A program made the position numbers and the translations under genes. Under the pieces are notes generated by a model, which saw nothing but the letters and a program-made list of their open reading frames with translations, had not been told where the DNA came from and did not search any database. A stretch of 39,861 nucleotides of DNA from Novosphingobium sp. (GTDB lineage: Bacteria > Pseudomonadota > Alphaproteobacteria > Sphingomonadales > Sphingomonadaceae), in assembly GCF_020852455.1 (NCBI RefSeq), contig NZ_JADZAT010000004.1:1-39861 (forward strand), given 5' to 3'. Below, piece after piece: positions 1-7,446 of this stretch (the stretch's first letter is position 1; each line of letters starts with the position of its first letter).

Positions 1-147
1 ATGCGACCCCGCAGGGGCGGGCCGAATTTGGCCCAGCGCCGCGTTGCTCGTCGGTCACTATGCAACGGCATGGCTCCCTCCTCGCGCCTCACGCTGAGCC
101 AAATTCGGCTCCGTGCCGACGCCTCCAGCTAAACAGGACAGGCTCTA
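1..147. repeat. Dispersed inverted-repeat element, left copy
   Basis: Positions 3-147 match the reverse complement of 39717-39861 with about 6 differences in 145 bases, and the outer ~110 bases are identical. The element is self-complementary: bases 20-38 pair with 92-110, the arms centring on GCCGAATTTGGC and GCCAAATTCGGC, so it can fold into a long hairpin or cruciform. It begins directly at the phaZ stop codon (TAG, 147-145 on the minus strand), so seen from phaZ it forms the immediate 3' flank. It has no coding capacity beyond short chance frames. It is probably a multi-copy intergenic element at which the assembly broke; the copy number in the genome cannot be seen here. Confidence 0.85.
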
Positions 148-1389
148 AGCAACCACCTTCAGCCGCGGCTTGTCGTGCCGGGCGATCCATTCTTCCAGGA
201 TCGGGGCGATCTTTTCGCGCCACTTGCTGCCGTTGAAGATCCCGTAGTGGCCCACTTCGGGGGCCAGGTGGTACTTTTTGCGGCTTTCGGACAGACCGGT
301 GGCCAGGTGAAGCGCAGCCCTGGTCTGGCCGATGCCCGAGATATCGTCACGCTCGCCTTCGACCGCCAGCAGCGCGGTGTCCTTGATCTTGCCAAGGTCC
401 ACCGTCTTGCCGCGGTGGACGAAGGTGCCATTTGGCAATGAGTGCTTCTGGAACACGTGTTCGACGGTCTGCAGGTAATAGGCTGCGTTCAGATCGCAGA
501 CCGCGCGGTATTCCTCGTAGAAGTCCTTGGTCGCATCGGCGCTTTCGCCGTCGCCGTCCACCATGTGCTTGAACATGTGGTAGTGGCTCAGCATATGGTT
601 GCCCAGGTTCATGCTCATGAACCCGGCCAGCTGCATGAAGCCCGGATAGACCTGCCGGCCTGCGCCCGGATACTGCAGCGGCACGGTGGCGATCACCGTG
701 TGGCGGAACCATTCGATCGGGCGCTGCATCGCGAGGTCGTTGACCGTGGTCGGTGCCTCGCGGGTGTCGATCGGCCCGCCCATCATGGTCAGGCTCAGCG
801 GCCGGCAGGGATGCTTGTTTTCGGCCATGATTGCGGTTGCCGCCAGCGCCGGCACCGAAGGCTGGCATACCGCCAGCATGTGCGCTCCGGGGCCGACATG
901 CTCAAGGAAGCCGATCAGGTAATCGATGTAATCATCGAGATCGAACTCGCCCTCGCTCAGCGGCACCATCCGCGCGTCGGCCCAGTCGGTGATATAGACG
1001 TGCGCCCGCTCCACCATCCGCGCCACCGTGCCGCGCAGCAAGGTAGCGAAGTGGCCGCTCATCGGCGCAACCACCAGCAGCCGCGGCGCATCTTCGGCCA
1101 GGCCCGGGTGGCTGAAATGCAGCAGGTTGCCCCAGGGGCGGTGCACAACGATCGCTTCGGTGACCGGATGGGCAGTGCCATCGACCGTCACTTCCTCGAT
1201 ATCGAAGGCCGGTTTGCCATAGTGTGCGCTGGCGTGGGCGAAAACGTCGAGGGCCGAGGCCATCATCGGGCCCATCCCGGTATAGCCGAACGGCAGTGCC
1301 GGATTGTTCAGCATCTGCGCGCCGACTGAGGCCCAGGTGCTGGCCATATTTAGCCAGGAACGATTGAGTTCGTAAGCGGTGTAAAGCAC
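145..1389 (-). CDS. phaZ: Intracellular polyhydroxyalkanoate (PHB) depolymerase
   Basis: A protein of about 414 residues of the intracellular PHB depolymerase family (PhaZ1/PhaZa type), which thiolyses or hydrolyses native PHB granules in the cytoplasm. The alpha/beta-hydrolase nucleophile is a cysteine in AVCQPS (Cys ~175), as in the characterised Ralstonia enzyme, instead of the serine of a lipase box. The acid residue is likely in EGERDD and the catalytic histidine in GHYGIFNG near the C terminus. I chose the GTG at 1389 (protein begins VLYTAYELNRSW), which matches the usual N terminus of the family and has an AGGGGG stretch about 10 bases upstream. The frame stays open to 1524, but that extension runs through a 15-bp palindrome and has no family character. 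The gene diverges from the ABC exporter at 1554, and the repeat at the left edge follows directly after its stop. Confidence 0.9.
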   Translation of the reverse strand: MLYTAYELNRSWLNMASTWASVGAQMLNNPALPFGYTGMGPMMASALDVFAHASAHYGKPAFDIEEVTVDGTAHPVTEAIVVHRPWGNLLHFSHPGLAEDAPRLLVVAPMSGHFATLLRGTVARMVERAHVYITDWADARMVPLSEGEFDLDDYIDYLIGFLEHVGPGAHMLAVCQPSVPALAATAIMAENKHPCRPLSLTMMGGPIDTREAPTTVNDLAMQRPIEWFRHTVIATVPLQYPGAGRQVYPGFMQLAGFMSMNLGNHMLSHYHMFKHMVDGDGESADATKDFYEEYRAVCDLNAAYYLQTVEHVFQKHSLPNGTFVHRGKTVDLGKIKDTALLAVEGERDDISGIGQTRAALHLATGLSESRKKYHLAPEVGHYGIFNGSKWREKIAPILEEWIARHDKPRLKVVA

Positions 1390-1455
1390 GATGGTGTGAC
1401 CCCCTGCGCCCGGAACAAGCGGGCTTTGGCCGACATGGTGACCCGTTTGCGCCGA

Positions 1456-1490
1456 TTGTGCAATGCACAATCGTTCATTGCGGTGCACAA
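1456..1490. promoter_or_regulatory. TGCA palindrome and half-copy, candidate PhaR-type operator
   Basis: TTGTGCAATGCACAA (1456-1470) is a perfect 7+1+7 palindrome, followed at 1478-1490 by TTGCGGTGCACAA, a partial second copy. It lies in the 164-bp gap between the divergent starts of phaZ and the ABC exporter, 67 bases upstream of the phaZ start. PhaR repressors of PHA metabolism in alphaproteobacteria bind TGC-rich palindromes, so PHB-linked control of phaZ is a reasonable inference. No phaR gene is in the window. Confidence 0.5.
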
Positions 1491-1553
1491 CGGGTTCCGC
1501 AATGCCACTTAACCGCTTACGCACGATCAGGGGCTGTGCTAGGAGCGCCCGCC

Positions 1554-3395
1554 ATGAGTTCCGCCCCCGACGGCGTCGCGCCCGAAGCCCTGACCGACAA
1601 GACCTCCAGCCAAGAGGGCAAGCCCGCGCGCACGCTTGGTCCGCTGCGGATGGTGATCCGCGAAACCATCAAGTATCCCAGGCAGCTGGCAATCGCACTG
1701 CTGGCCTTGCTGACATCGTCGTCGGCCACCCTGGCTATTCCCGCCCGCTTTCAGGTGATCGTCGACAAGGCCTTTGGGCTGGGGGCAAACGTCGATGTGA
1801 TCAATGAATCCTTTCAGTACCTGGTGATGATCGTAGTGGTGCTGGGGATTGCCACTGCGTTCCGGTTCTACTTCGTTTCCTGGCTGGGTGAGCGGGTGAT
1901 CAGCGATATCCGCAACAAGGTGCAATCCAATCTGTTGCGGCAGCCGCCCAGCTTTTTCGAGGCCAACAGCCCCAACGAAATCTCCAGCCGGATGACTTCG
2001 GACACCGCGATCATCGATCAGGTGGTGGGCACCACGGTTTCGATCGCGCTGCGCAATTTCATTACTGCGGTCGGCGGGGTTATCTACCTGTTCTACCTCG
2101 CGCCCAGGCTTACCGCCGGACTGCTGATCGGAATTCCGCTGGTGATCCTGCCAATCACCTGGTTCGGATCGCGGCTGCGCAACATTTCGCGTACCAGCCA
2201 GGATCGGGTGGCGGACATCGGTGCGCGCACTGCCGAAGTGCTGGGCGCAATGCGCGTGGTTCAGGCCTTCAACCAGGAAGACCACGAACGCGAGGAATTC
2301 GGCAAGGTCGTCGAGCGGAACTTTGCCACCGCGAAGCGCCGGATCACGATCCGCGCCGTGATGACTGCGATGGTCATGATGCTGTTGCTGGGCGGGATTA
2401 CCGCCCTGATCTGGCAGGGAGCGCTCAAGGTAGCCGACGGTTCGCTGAGCCCCGGCACGATCACCAGCTTCGTCTTTGCCGGCGTGATCGTGGCCGGATC
2501 GTTCGGTTCGCTGACCGAGGTCTATGGCGATCTGCTGCGCGGTGCCGGGGCGGCCAGCCGCCTGGGCGAACTGCTCGATGAACAGCCAGCGATCGCCGCG
2601 CCTGCCCGCCCCATGGCGTTGCCCAGCCCGGCGCGCGGCAAGCTCAGCTTTGAAAATGTCTCGTTCCGCTATCCCACCCGGCTCGAAACCGCTGCGCTTG
2701 CGGATTTTTCGCTGACAATTGAACCGGGTGAGACCGTGGCGATCGTCGGCCCTTCAGGCGCAGGCAAAAGCACGCTGTTCCAGCTGGCTGAGCGGTTCTA
2801 TGATCCTCAGGCCGGTACCATCAAGCTTGATGGTGTGCCGCTGACCTCGGCCGATCCGGCCGAAGTGCGCCGCCGGATGGCGCTGGTGCCGCAGGAGGGC
2901 GTGCTGTTTGCCGCCAATGCCCGCGACAACCTGCGTTATGGCAACTGGAACGCCAGCGACGAGCAGATCTGGGAAGCTGCCCGTGCCGCCAATGCCGAAA
3001 CTTTCCTCAGGGAACTGCCCCAGGGGCTCGATACCTTTCTTGGTGAAGGCGGCGCGCGTCTGTCGGGCGGCCAGCGCCAGCGAATCGCGATTGCCCGTGC
3101 GGTGCTGCGCGAAGCCCCGATCCTGCTGCTCGACGAAGCGACCAGCGCGCTCGATGCGGAAAGCGAACGGCTGGTCCAGGACGCGCTCGACCGGCTGATG
3201 CAGGACCGCACCACACTGGTCATCGCCCACCGCCTGGCAACGGTGCGTGCAGCCGACCGGATCGTGGTGATGGACAAGGGCCGGATTGAGGAAATCGGCA
3301 CCCATGACCAGCTGACCAGGGCCATGGGTCTCTACGCCCGCCTTGCCGCGCTGCAGTTCGATGATGTGGCCTTTGCCGCAGCGGAAGGCCGCTGA
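1554..3395 (+). CDS. ABC exporter half-transporter (MsbA-like), TM domain fused to ATPase
   Basis: A 613-residue half-transporter with an N-terminal type-IV exporter membrane domain (about residues 40-340, six predicted helices) and a C-terminal nucleotide-binding domain. The domain has Walker A GPSGAGKST (~399), Q-loop PQEG, signature LSGGQRQR (~503), Walker B ILLLDEATSALD (~523) and an H-loop IAHR (~558), so both ATP-site halves look intact. It belongs to the MsbA-related branch common in alphaproteobacteria. The substrate cannot be read from sequence; a lipid or other amphiphile is plausible. The start at 1554 is set by AGGAG eight bases upstream; the frame is open 96 bases further 5' without a site. 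Its TGA overlaps the ATG of uppP (TGATG), so the two are translationally coupled, which fits an envelope role. Confidence 0.92.
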   Translation: MSSAPDGVAPEALTDKTSSQEGKPARTLGPLRMVIRETIKYPRQLAIALLALLTSSSATLAIPARFQVIVDKAFGLGANVDVINESFQYLVMIVVVLGIATAFRFYFVSWLGERVISDIRNKVQSNLLRQPPSFFEANSPNEISSRMTSDTAIIDQVVGTTVSIALRNFITAVGGVIYLFYLAPRLTAGLLIGIPLVILPITWFGSRLRNISRTSQDRVADIGARTAEVLGAMRVVQAFNQEDHEREEFGKVVERNFATAKRRITIRAVMTAMVMMLLLGGITALIWQGALKVADGSLSPGTITSFVFAGVIVAGSFGSLTEVYGDLLRGAGAASRLGELLDEQPAIAAPARPMALPSPARGKLSFENVSFRYPTRLETAALADFSLTIEPGETVAIVGPSGAGKSTLFQLAERFYDPQAGTIKLDGVPLTSADPAEVRRRMALVPQEGVLFAANARDNLRYGNWNASDEQIWEAARAANAETFLRELPQGLDTFLGEGGARLSGGQRQRIAIARAVLREAPILLLDEATSALDAESERLVQDALDRLMQDRTTLVIAHRLATVRAADRIVVMDKGRIEEIGTHDQLTRAMGLYARLAALQFDDVAFAAAEGR

Positions 3396-4201
3396 TGGAT
3401 ACGATCCTTACCGCAATCCTGCTCGGCATTGTCGAAGGGGTGACCGAATTCATCCCGGTATCCTCGACCGGGCATCTGATCCTCGCGACCGAGATTTTCG
3501 GATACGATGCCCATACCTGGGCGGCGTTCAACGTGGTGATCCAGCTGGGCGCGATCCTGGCGGTGGTGGTGCAGTACTGGCGCACCTTCTGGGCCGTGGG
3601 CATGGGTCTGCTGCGGCGCGATCCGATGAGCCTGGCCTTCGTGCGCAACATCCTATTGGCATTCCTGCCTTCCGCTGTGCTGGGGCTGGCGCTCAAGGAT
3701 TATATCGATGTGCTGCTGGGTTCGCCGGCCGTGGTTGGTTGGGCACTGATCGTGGGCGGTATCGCGATCCTGGCGATCGAGCGCTGGGCCCGGCCGGGTC
3801 CCGCCAGCGGAGTTGCTCAGCTGCCAGCCCGCCAGGCGCTGGGCGTGGGGCTGGTTCAATGCATTTCGATGGTGCCCGGGGTCAGCCGCTCTGGCGCGAC
3901 GATCATGGGCGCGCTGGCGATGGGAATCGAACGGCGCACGGCTGCCGAATTCAGCTTCTTTCTGGCGATTCCGACCATGATGGGGGCTACCGCGCTCGAA
4001 CTGTGGGATACCCGGGCCGAACTGATGGCCGGGACCGGGCCGGTCGGCTGGAGCGAGATCGCGGTCGGCTTTGCGGTCAGCTTCGTGGTCGCGCTGGCGG
4101 TGATCAAACTGTTCGTCGCCTATGTCAGCCGCTCGGGCTTTGCGCCCTTTGCCTGGTACCGGATCGTGGCTGGCGCGCTGGCAATCTGGCTTCTGAGCTA
4201 A
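3395..4201 (+). CDS. uppP: Undecaprenyl-diphosphate phosphatase
   Basis: A 268-residue polytopic inner-membrane protein of the UppP/BacA family, which dephosphorylates undecaprenyl diphosphate to recycle the lipid carrier for peptidoglycan and other polymers. The two conserved motifs are present: EGVTEFIPVSSTGHL near the N terminus, with the glutamates and the SSTGH block of the active site, and PGVSRSGATI in the second half. Length and about eight hydrophobic segments fit the family. The start overlaps the stop of the upstream ABC exporter by one base. The TAA stop (4199-4201) interlocks with the TAG of the convergent phhA, so there is no room for a terminator between them. Confidence 0.96.
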   Translation: MDTILTAILLGIVEGVTEFIPVSSTGHLILATEIFGYDAHTWAAFNVVIQLGAILAVVVQYWRTFWAVGMGLLRRDPMSLAFVRNILLAFLPSAVLGLALKDYIDVLLGSPAVVGWALIVGGIAILAIERWARPGPASGVAQLPARQALGVGLVQCISMVPGVSRSGATIMGALAMGIERRTAAEFSFFLAIPTMMGATALELWDTRAELMAGTGPVGWSEIAVGFAVSFVVALAVIKLFVAYVSRSGFAPFAWYRIVAGALAIWLLS

Positions 4202-5121
4202 ACCGGCGTCGCCCCTGATCCGCGCCCGCCGCGCAGGTAGTATTCCTGCGTGCCCCGGTGCAGCACGTCATCGATGTCTATCACCGCGGTATTGGCATAG
4301 GTAAAGCCCGCGCCCAGCGAACGGTAGAGCCGGTCGAAATCGCGATCGACGGTGTCGTGATAGAGCTCGGCAAAGCTTTCGATCACGAAATACGTCGGTT
4401 GCAGGTCGTCGATCACATAATCGGTGCGCATCACCCGATCGACGTTCAGCATGATCCGGTTGGGGCTTTCCGCCTCAAGGCAGAACACAGCCTCGGCCGG
4501 GCCGGAAAGGATCCCGGCGCCATAGGCGCGCAGGCCTTCTGCTTCCTGAATCAGCCCGAATTCGACCGTGTACCAGTACAGCGCACCCAGCGCCTTCAGG
4601 CGGTTGTAACGCATCGCCTTCCACCCGGCGCGGCCATATTCCTGCATATAATCGGCATAGGTCGGATCGGTCAGCAGCGGCACGTGCCCGAACACGTCAT
4701 GGAACACGTCGGGTTCCTGGATATAGTCAAACGTCTCGCGGGTGCGGATGAAGTTGCCCGCCGGGAAGCGCCGGTTGGCCAGGTGCCAGAAAAACACGTG
4801 ATCGGGGATCAGCATCGGCACCGGCACCACGCTCCAGCCGGTCAGCTTGCCCAGTTCTTCAGACAGGCGGGCGAATTCGGGCACGCCGCCGCGGCCCAGG
4901 TCAAGCCGGTCGAGCCCGGCGAGGAAGGCGCTGGCGGCGCGGCCGGGCAGGATCTGCATCTGGCGGGCAAACAGTTCGTCCCACACCGCGTTCTCATCCG
5001 CGCCATAGGCATGCTGGACCGGCTCCAGCCAGTCCGCACCGACATGCTCCGGGCGCTTGAGCGGGGCGGTGAACACTTCGGGACCCAGATCGGGCAGGCG
5101 GGCAAAATCGGTTTCGGACAT
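4198..5121 (-). CDS. phhA: Phenylalanine-4-hydroxylase
   Basis: A 307-residue monomeric-type bacterial aromatic amino acid hydroxylase. It converts phenylalanine to tyrosine using O2, a pterin cofactor and non-haem iron. The iron ligands are visible in HDVFGH (His141, His146), with the glutamate ligand expected in EFGLIQE. The region between FIRTRETFDYIQEPD and the metal site is typical of the family. There is no ACT regulatory domain, as is usual in bacteria. I chose the ATG at 5121 (MSETDFARLPDLG); the open frame continues to 5268 but with unrelated, Arg-rich sequence. No strong ribosome-binding site is seen. It stands alone, convergent with uppP and divergent from rpmG. Confidence 0.94.
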   Translation of the reverse strand: MSETDFARLPDLGPEVFTAPLKRPEHVGADWLEPVQHAYGADENAVWDELFARQMQILPGRAASAFLAGLDRLDLGRGGVPEFARLSEELGKLTGWSVVPVPMLIPDHVFFWHLANRRFPAGNFIRTRETFDYIQEPDVFHDVFGHVPLLTDPTYADYMQEYGRAGWKAMRYNRLKALGALYWYTVEFGLIQEAEGLRAYGAGILSGPAEAVFCLEAESPNRIMLNVDRVMRTDYVIDDLQPTYFVIESFAELYHDTVDRDFDRLYRSLGAGFTYANTAVIDIDDVLHRGTQEYYLRGGRGSGATPV

Positions 5122-5137
5122 GGTTGCAGTTGTAACC
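5122..5137. promoter_or_regulatory. Near-palindrome abutting the phhA start
   Basis: GGTTGCAGTTGTAACC sits directly upstream of the phhA ATG and is a 16-bp palindrome with one mismatched pair. The position would let a bound protein block initiation or, in RNA, form a small hairpin over the ribosome-binding region. phh genes are controlled by dedicated regulators in other bacteria, but none is present here, so the role is a guess. Confidence 0.25.
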
Positions 5138-5216
5138 AGATCGCTTTCGTCGGGCAATGGCCCTTGCCGGTGGGCGGGGCAAAGCCTGCTGACGTGGCCC
5201 GAAGCGGCCTCGGCGC

Positions 5217-5245
5217 TTGACTTTGGCCCGCTTCTGACGCATTGG
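5217..5245 (+). promoter_or_regulatory. Possible rpmG promoter
   Basis: TTGACT at 5217-5222 is a good -35 hexamer in the phhA-rpmG gap. A -10 element at normal spacing (about 5240-5245, CATTGG) is poor, as is common in GC-rich alphaproteobacteria. It would give an rpmG leader of about 80 bases. Confidence 0.3.
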
Positions 5246-5330
5246 CGCGGCCTTCCGGGGCGGCGCAACTGTGCCGCTCTTGCAGTTTCATGGGCTTTTT
5301 GGCCCGAATCGAGAGTTCAGGACCAGAGCA

Positions 5331-5498
5331 ATGGCGAAGCCCGCAACCGTCAAGATCCGCCTCGTGTCGACCGCTGACACCGGCTTCTTCTATGTGACCA
5401 AGAAGAACCCGCGCAACACGACCGAGAAGATGAGCTTCCGCAAGTACGATCCGGTCGTGCGCAAGCACGTCGAATTCAAGGAAGCCAAGATCAAGTAA
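5331..5498 (+). CDS. rpmG: 50S ribosomal protein L33
   Basis: A 55-residue basic protein that matches bacterial L33: it begins [20 protein letters not shown], continues VTKKNPRN and ends EAKIK. This is the cysteine-free (C-minus) form, without the CxxC zinc pairs. The start is fixed by an AGGA nine bases upstream and by the family N terminus. A LolA-like gene follows 44 bases downstream in the same direction and is probably co-transcribed. Confidence 0.97.
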   Translation: MAKPATVKIRLVSTADTGFFYVTKKNPRNTTEKMSFRKYDPVVRKHVEFKEAKIK

Positions 5499-5542
5499 GA
5501 GGTTCATTGCGAGTTCAAGGCGGCGCGCTTACCAAGCACCCC

Positions 5543-6202
5543 ATGAACACCGCAAAGCCTTACTTCCGATCGCTTGCTGGCGCCGCCGCTTTGGCGGCGC
5601 TTGCTGTTTCTGCTCCGCTCGCGCTGGTCATGCCCAGCGCCGCTGCGGCCCAGGCCCAGTCTGGCGACCTTGCCAATGCCGTGGCCGCGCTGCGCGCGAT
5701 CAGCACCCTGCGCGCCGATTTCGAACAGATCGATATCCGCGGTCAGCGGGTGACCGGCACGCTGACGCTCAAGCGGCCCGGCAAGATCCGGTTCCAGTAC
5801 CAGAAAGGCGTGCCGATCCTGATCGTCTCGGACGGCAAGGCGCTGACCTTCGTTGACTATCAGGTGCGCCAGGTGCAGCGCTGGCCGATCAGCAACAGCC
5901 CGCTGGGCGCACTGCTCAACCCCAGCGCTGATGTGATGCAGTATGGCAAGCTGACGCCGGCCACTAACAAGCAGATCGTCAGTGTCGAAGTGCGCGACAA
6001 GAAGCACCCCGAATACGGCGTGATCACTCTGGTCTTCATCCGCAAGCCGGGTGCGCCGGGCGGACTTGAGCTATCAAGCTGGGCCACGCTCGACTCGCAG
6101 AACACCCGGACCGTGGTGAACCTGTCAAAGCAGCAATACGGAGTCGCGGTGGCGGACAACACATTCCGCTACAACGACCCGCGCACCCCAACTCGTCGAT
6201 AG
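5543..6202 (+). CDS. lolA: LolA-family outer-membrane lipoprotein carrier
   Basis: A 219-residue exported protein. The N terminus (MNTAKPYFRSLAG followed by an Ala-rich hydrophobic stretch ending in SAAAAQAQ) is a signal peptide with a likely Ala-X-Ala cleavage site near residue 36. The mature part has the LolA pattern: ISTLRADFEQ, then GTLTLKRPGKIRFQY, DGKALTFVDY and a C-terminal half-barrel. LolA carries lipoproteins through the periplasm to the outer membrane. The start at 5543 was preferred to an in-frame TTG 36 bases upstream because it begins the signal peptide. The nearest downstream gene is 458 bases away. Confidence 0.87.
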   Translation: MNTAKPYFRSLAGAAALAALAVSAPLALVMPSAAAAQAQSGDLANAVAALRAISTLRADFEQIDIRGQRVTGTLTLKRPGKIRFQYQKGVPILIVSDGKALTFVDYQVRQVQRWPISNSPLGALLNPSADVMQYGKLTPATNKQIVSVEVRDKKHPEYGVITLVFIRKPGAPGGLELSSWATLDSQNTRTVVNLSKQQYGVAVADNTFRYNDPRTPTRR

Positions 6203-6234
6203 CGGAAAACGCCCCGTCGCGGACTGTGCGAAAG

Positions 6235-6252
6235 TTGCGACAATTTGCGACA
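6235..6252 (+). promoter_or_regulatory. Tandem 10-bp repeat, candidate OmpR-type operator (site 1)
   Basis: TTGCGACAATTTGCGACA contains TTGCGACA twice at exactly 10-bp spacing, the usual geometry for tandem binding of OmpR/PhoB-family regulators. A weaker TGCGAAAG precedes it. The same sequence with one change lies upstream of the EF-hand/two-component operon at 21233-21250, and in both places it points the same way relative to the downstream transcript. Confidence 0.55.
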
Positions 6253-6255
6253 GGG

Positions 6256-6429
6256 CTTTCGCGATTGTTCATGACAGCGAAAGGCGAATGCGCCTAAAAT
6301 CGTAACTGACAGCGCGGCCTGAGGCGGGTTTCCCCCCTGTTGCCCGAGCCTCCAAAAGGGCCAGACTGTCGAGCGTGACGAACGCACAAACGAACCCTCG
6401 GTCCAATGCCCCCGGACCGAGGGTTTTTT
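6256..6429 (+). ncRNA. Candidate small RNA (limits approximate)
   Basis: The stretch can fold into successive stem-loops: CTTTCGC/GCGAAAG (6256-6262 with 6277-6283), AGGCG/CGCCT (6282-6286 with 6291-6295; this competes with the first stem), GAGGCGGG with CCCGAGCCTC (6321-6328 with 6343-6352), then the terminator hairpin at 6395-6429. There is no open frame or ribosome-binding site. The terminator lies nearly 200 bases beyond the lolA stop, so it may simply end the rpmG-lolA transcript through a long 3' UTR. The operator-like repeat just upstream argues for a separate transcript. I do not recognise a known RNA family; SRP RNA, 6S RNA and tmRNA features were not found. The 5' end is a guess. 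Confidence 0.4.
6395..6429 (+). terminator. Rho-independent terminator
   Basis: CCCTCGGTCC (6395-6404) and GGACCGAGGG (6414-6423) form a perfect 10-bp stem with a 9-base loop, followed by six T (6424-6429). The T tract is only on the plus-strand side, so it works left to right. Confidence 0.9.
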
Positions 6430-6430
6430 G

Positions 6431-6573
6431 TGCCTTGGGCCGGATTGCTTGAAGCCGGGCTGCGAACGCAGGCGCCCTGCGCTTCCGGTGCTCACGGCCA
6501 TCAAGGCCGCTGCGCTCCGGTTCTCGATCACCTGCATTCTCGCTCCGGCTTGAAGCAAGCCGACTCCAAGGCA
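6431..6573. repeat. Palindromic intergenic repeat (~143 bp)
   Basis: Bases 6431-6472 and 6532-6573 are imperfect inverted repeats of 42 bases, both showing TGCCTTGG, GCTTGAAGCCGG and GCAGG blocks when read inward. The centre has GGCCatcaaGGCC. The structure resembles REP- or MITE-like dispersed elements. No second copy is present in this window. Confidence 0.6.
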
Positions 6574-6660
6574 CCGCGCGGCAGGTAACTGCGTCGCGTT
6601 TGAAACGAGCACCCAACAGCAATGCTTGCCCCTCCGCCCCGTGCCACCTAAAGCCGCCCG

Positions 6661-7446
6661 ATGGTTTCGATTGCTACGTGGAACATCAATTCGGTCCGGC
6701 TGAGGGTCGATCAGGTCGTGCGGTTTCTGCAGGAACAGCAGCCTGACGTGCTGTGCTTGCAGGAAATCAAGACCGTGGCCGAACTGTTCCCACATGAGGC
6801 ATTTGAAGCGATCGGATATACCCACCGTGCAGTGCACGGACAGAAGGGCTATCACGGGGTGGCAACCGTCAGCCGGATCCCGCTGCGCGAACTGTCGCGA
6901 AACGATTGGCAGGCCAATGGCGAGGCCCGCCATGTCGGGGTCGAACTGCTCGGTCCCGGGCTGGTGCTCGAAAACGTCTATATCCCCGCCGGCGGCGACA
7001 TTCCCGATCGTGCCGCCAATCCCAAATTCGGGCAGAAGCTCGATTTCCTCGAACGGATGACCCGCTGGTCGGATACGCTCGACCGACCGACGCTGCTGGT
7101 CGGCGATTTCAATGTCGCCCCGCTCGATTGCGATGTCTACGATCACAAGGCGCTGCTCAAGGTGGTCAGCCACACCCCGATCGAGGTTGAGGCACTGGGC
7201 CGGCTGACCGATGCTCATGGCTGGGTCGATCTGGGCCGTAAGCACATTCCCGCGCCCGAGCGGAACTATTCATGGTGGTCGTACCGGACCTTCTGGCAGG
7301 GCAAGGACCGCGGCCGCCGGCTCGATCACATGTGGGCTTCGCCCGATCTGGCCGCGCAATCGACCGGCCACCGGGTGATCGAGGAAACCCGCCATTGGGA
7401 GCAATGCTCTGACCACGTGCCGCTGATCACGGATTTTGCCCTGTGA
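6661..7446 (+). CDS. xth: Exodeoxyribonuclease III
   Basis: A 261-residue member of the ExoIII/APE1 endonuclease-exonuclease-phosphatase family. It acts in base excision repair as AP endonuclease and 3'-5' exonuclease. Motifs in order: MVSIATWNINSVRLR (metal-binding Asn), LCLQEIKT (metal-binding Glu), VYIPAGG, VGDFNVAP (Asp/Asn of the active site) and the C-terminal SDHVPLI with the catalytic Asp-His. Full length for the family. The ATG at 6661 begins the conserved first strand; no Shine-Dalgarno sequence is seen. Its TGA overlaps the GTG start of ribA, and it opens a run of four overlapping genes. Confidence 0.96.
   Translation: MVSIATWNINSVRLRVDQVVRFLQEQQPDVLCLQEIKTVAELFPHEAFEAIGYTHRAVHGQKGYHGVATVSRIPLRELSRNDWQANGEARHVGVELLGPGLVLENVYIPAGGDIPDRAANPKFGQKLDFLERMTRWSDTLDRPTLLVGDFNVAPLDCDVYDHKALLKVVSHTPIEVEALGRLTDAHGWVDLGRKHIPAPERNYSWWSYRTFWQGKDRGRRLDHMWASPDLAAQSTGHRVIEETRHWEQCSDHVPLITDFAL

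Larger units (their letters stand above)
6203..6660. other. 458-bp gene-free region with regulatory motif, candidate sRNA, terminator and repeat
   Basis: No convincing protein frame on either strand. From left to right it holds a tandem 10-bp operator motif (6235-6252), a series of stem-loops ending in a rho-independent terminator (6256-6429) and a palindromic repeat (6431-6573). The last ~85 bases before xth show no ribosome-binding site or clear promoter. Confidence 0.8.

Noticed and set aside
442..1329. A 295-codon plus-strand frame inside phaZ.
   Set aside because: Antisense to a clear enzyme gene, His/Arg-rich, without recognisable domain or ribosome-binding site.
1390..1524. 5' extension of phaZ to a GTG at 1524.
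   Set aside because: The added residues are unlike the family and the stretch contains a perfect operator-like palindrome; the GTG at 1389 has a ribosome-binding site.
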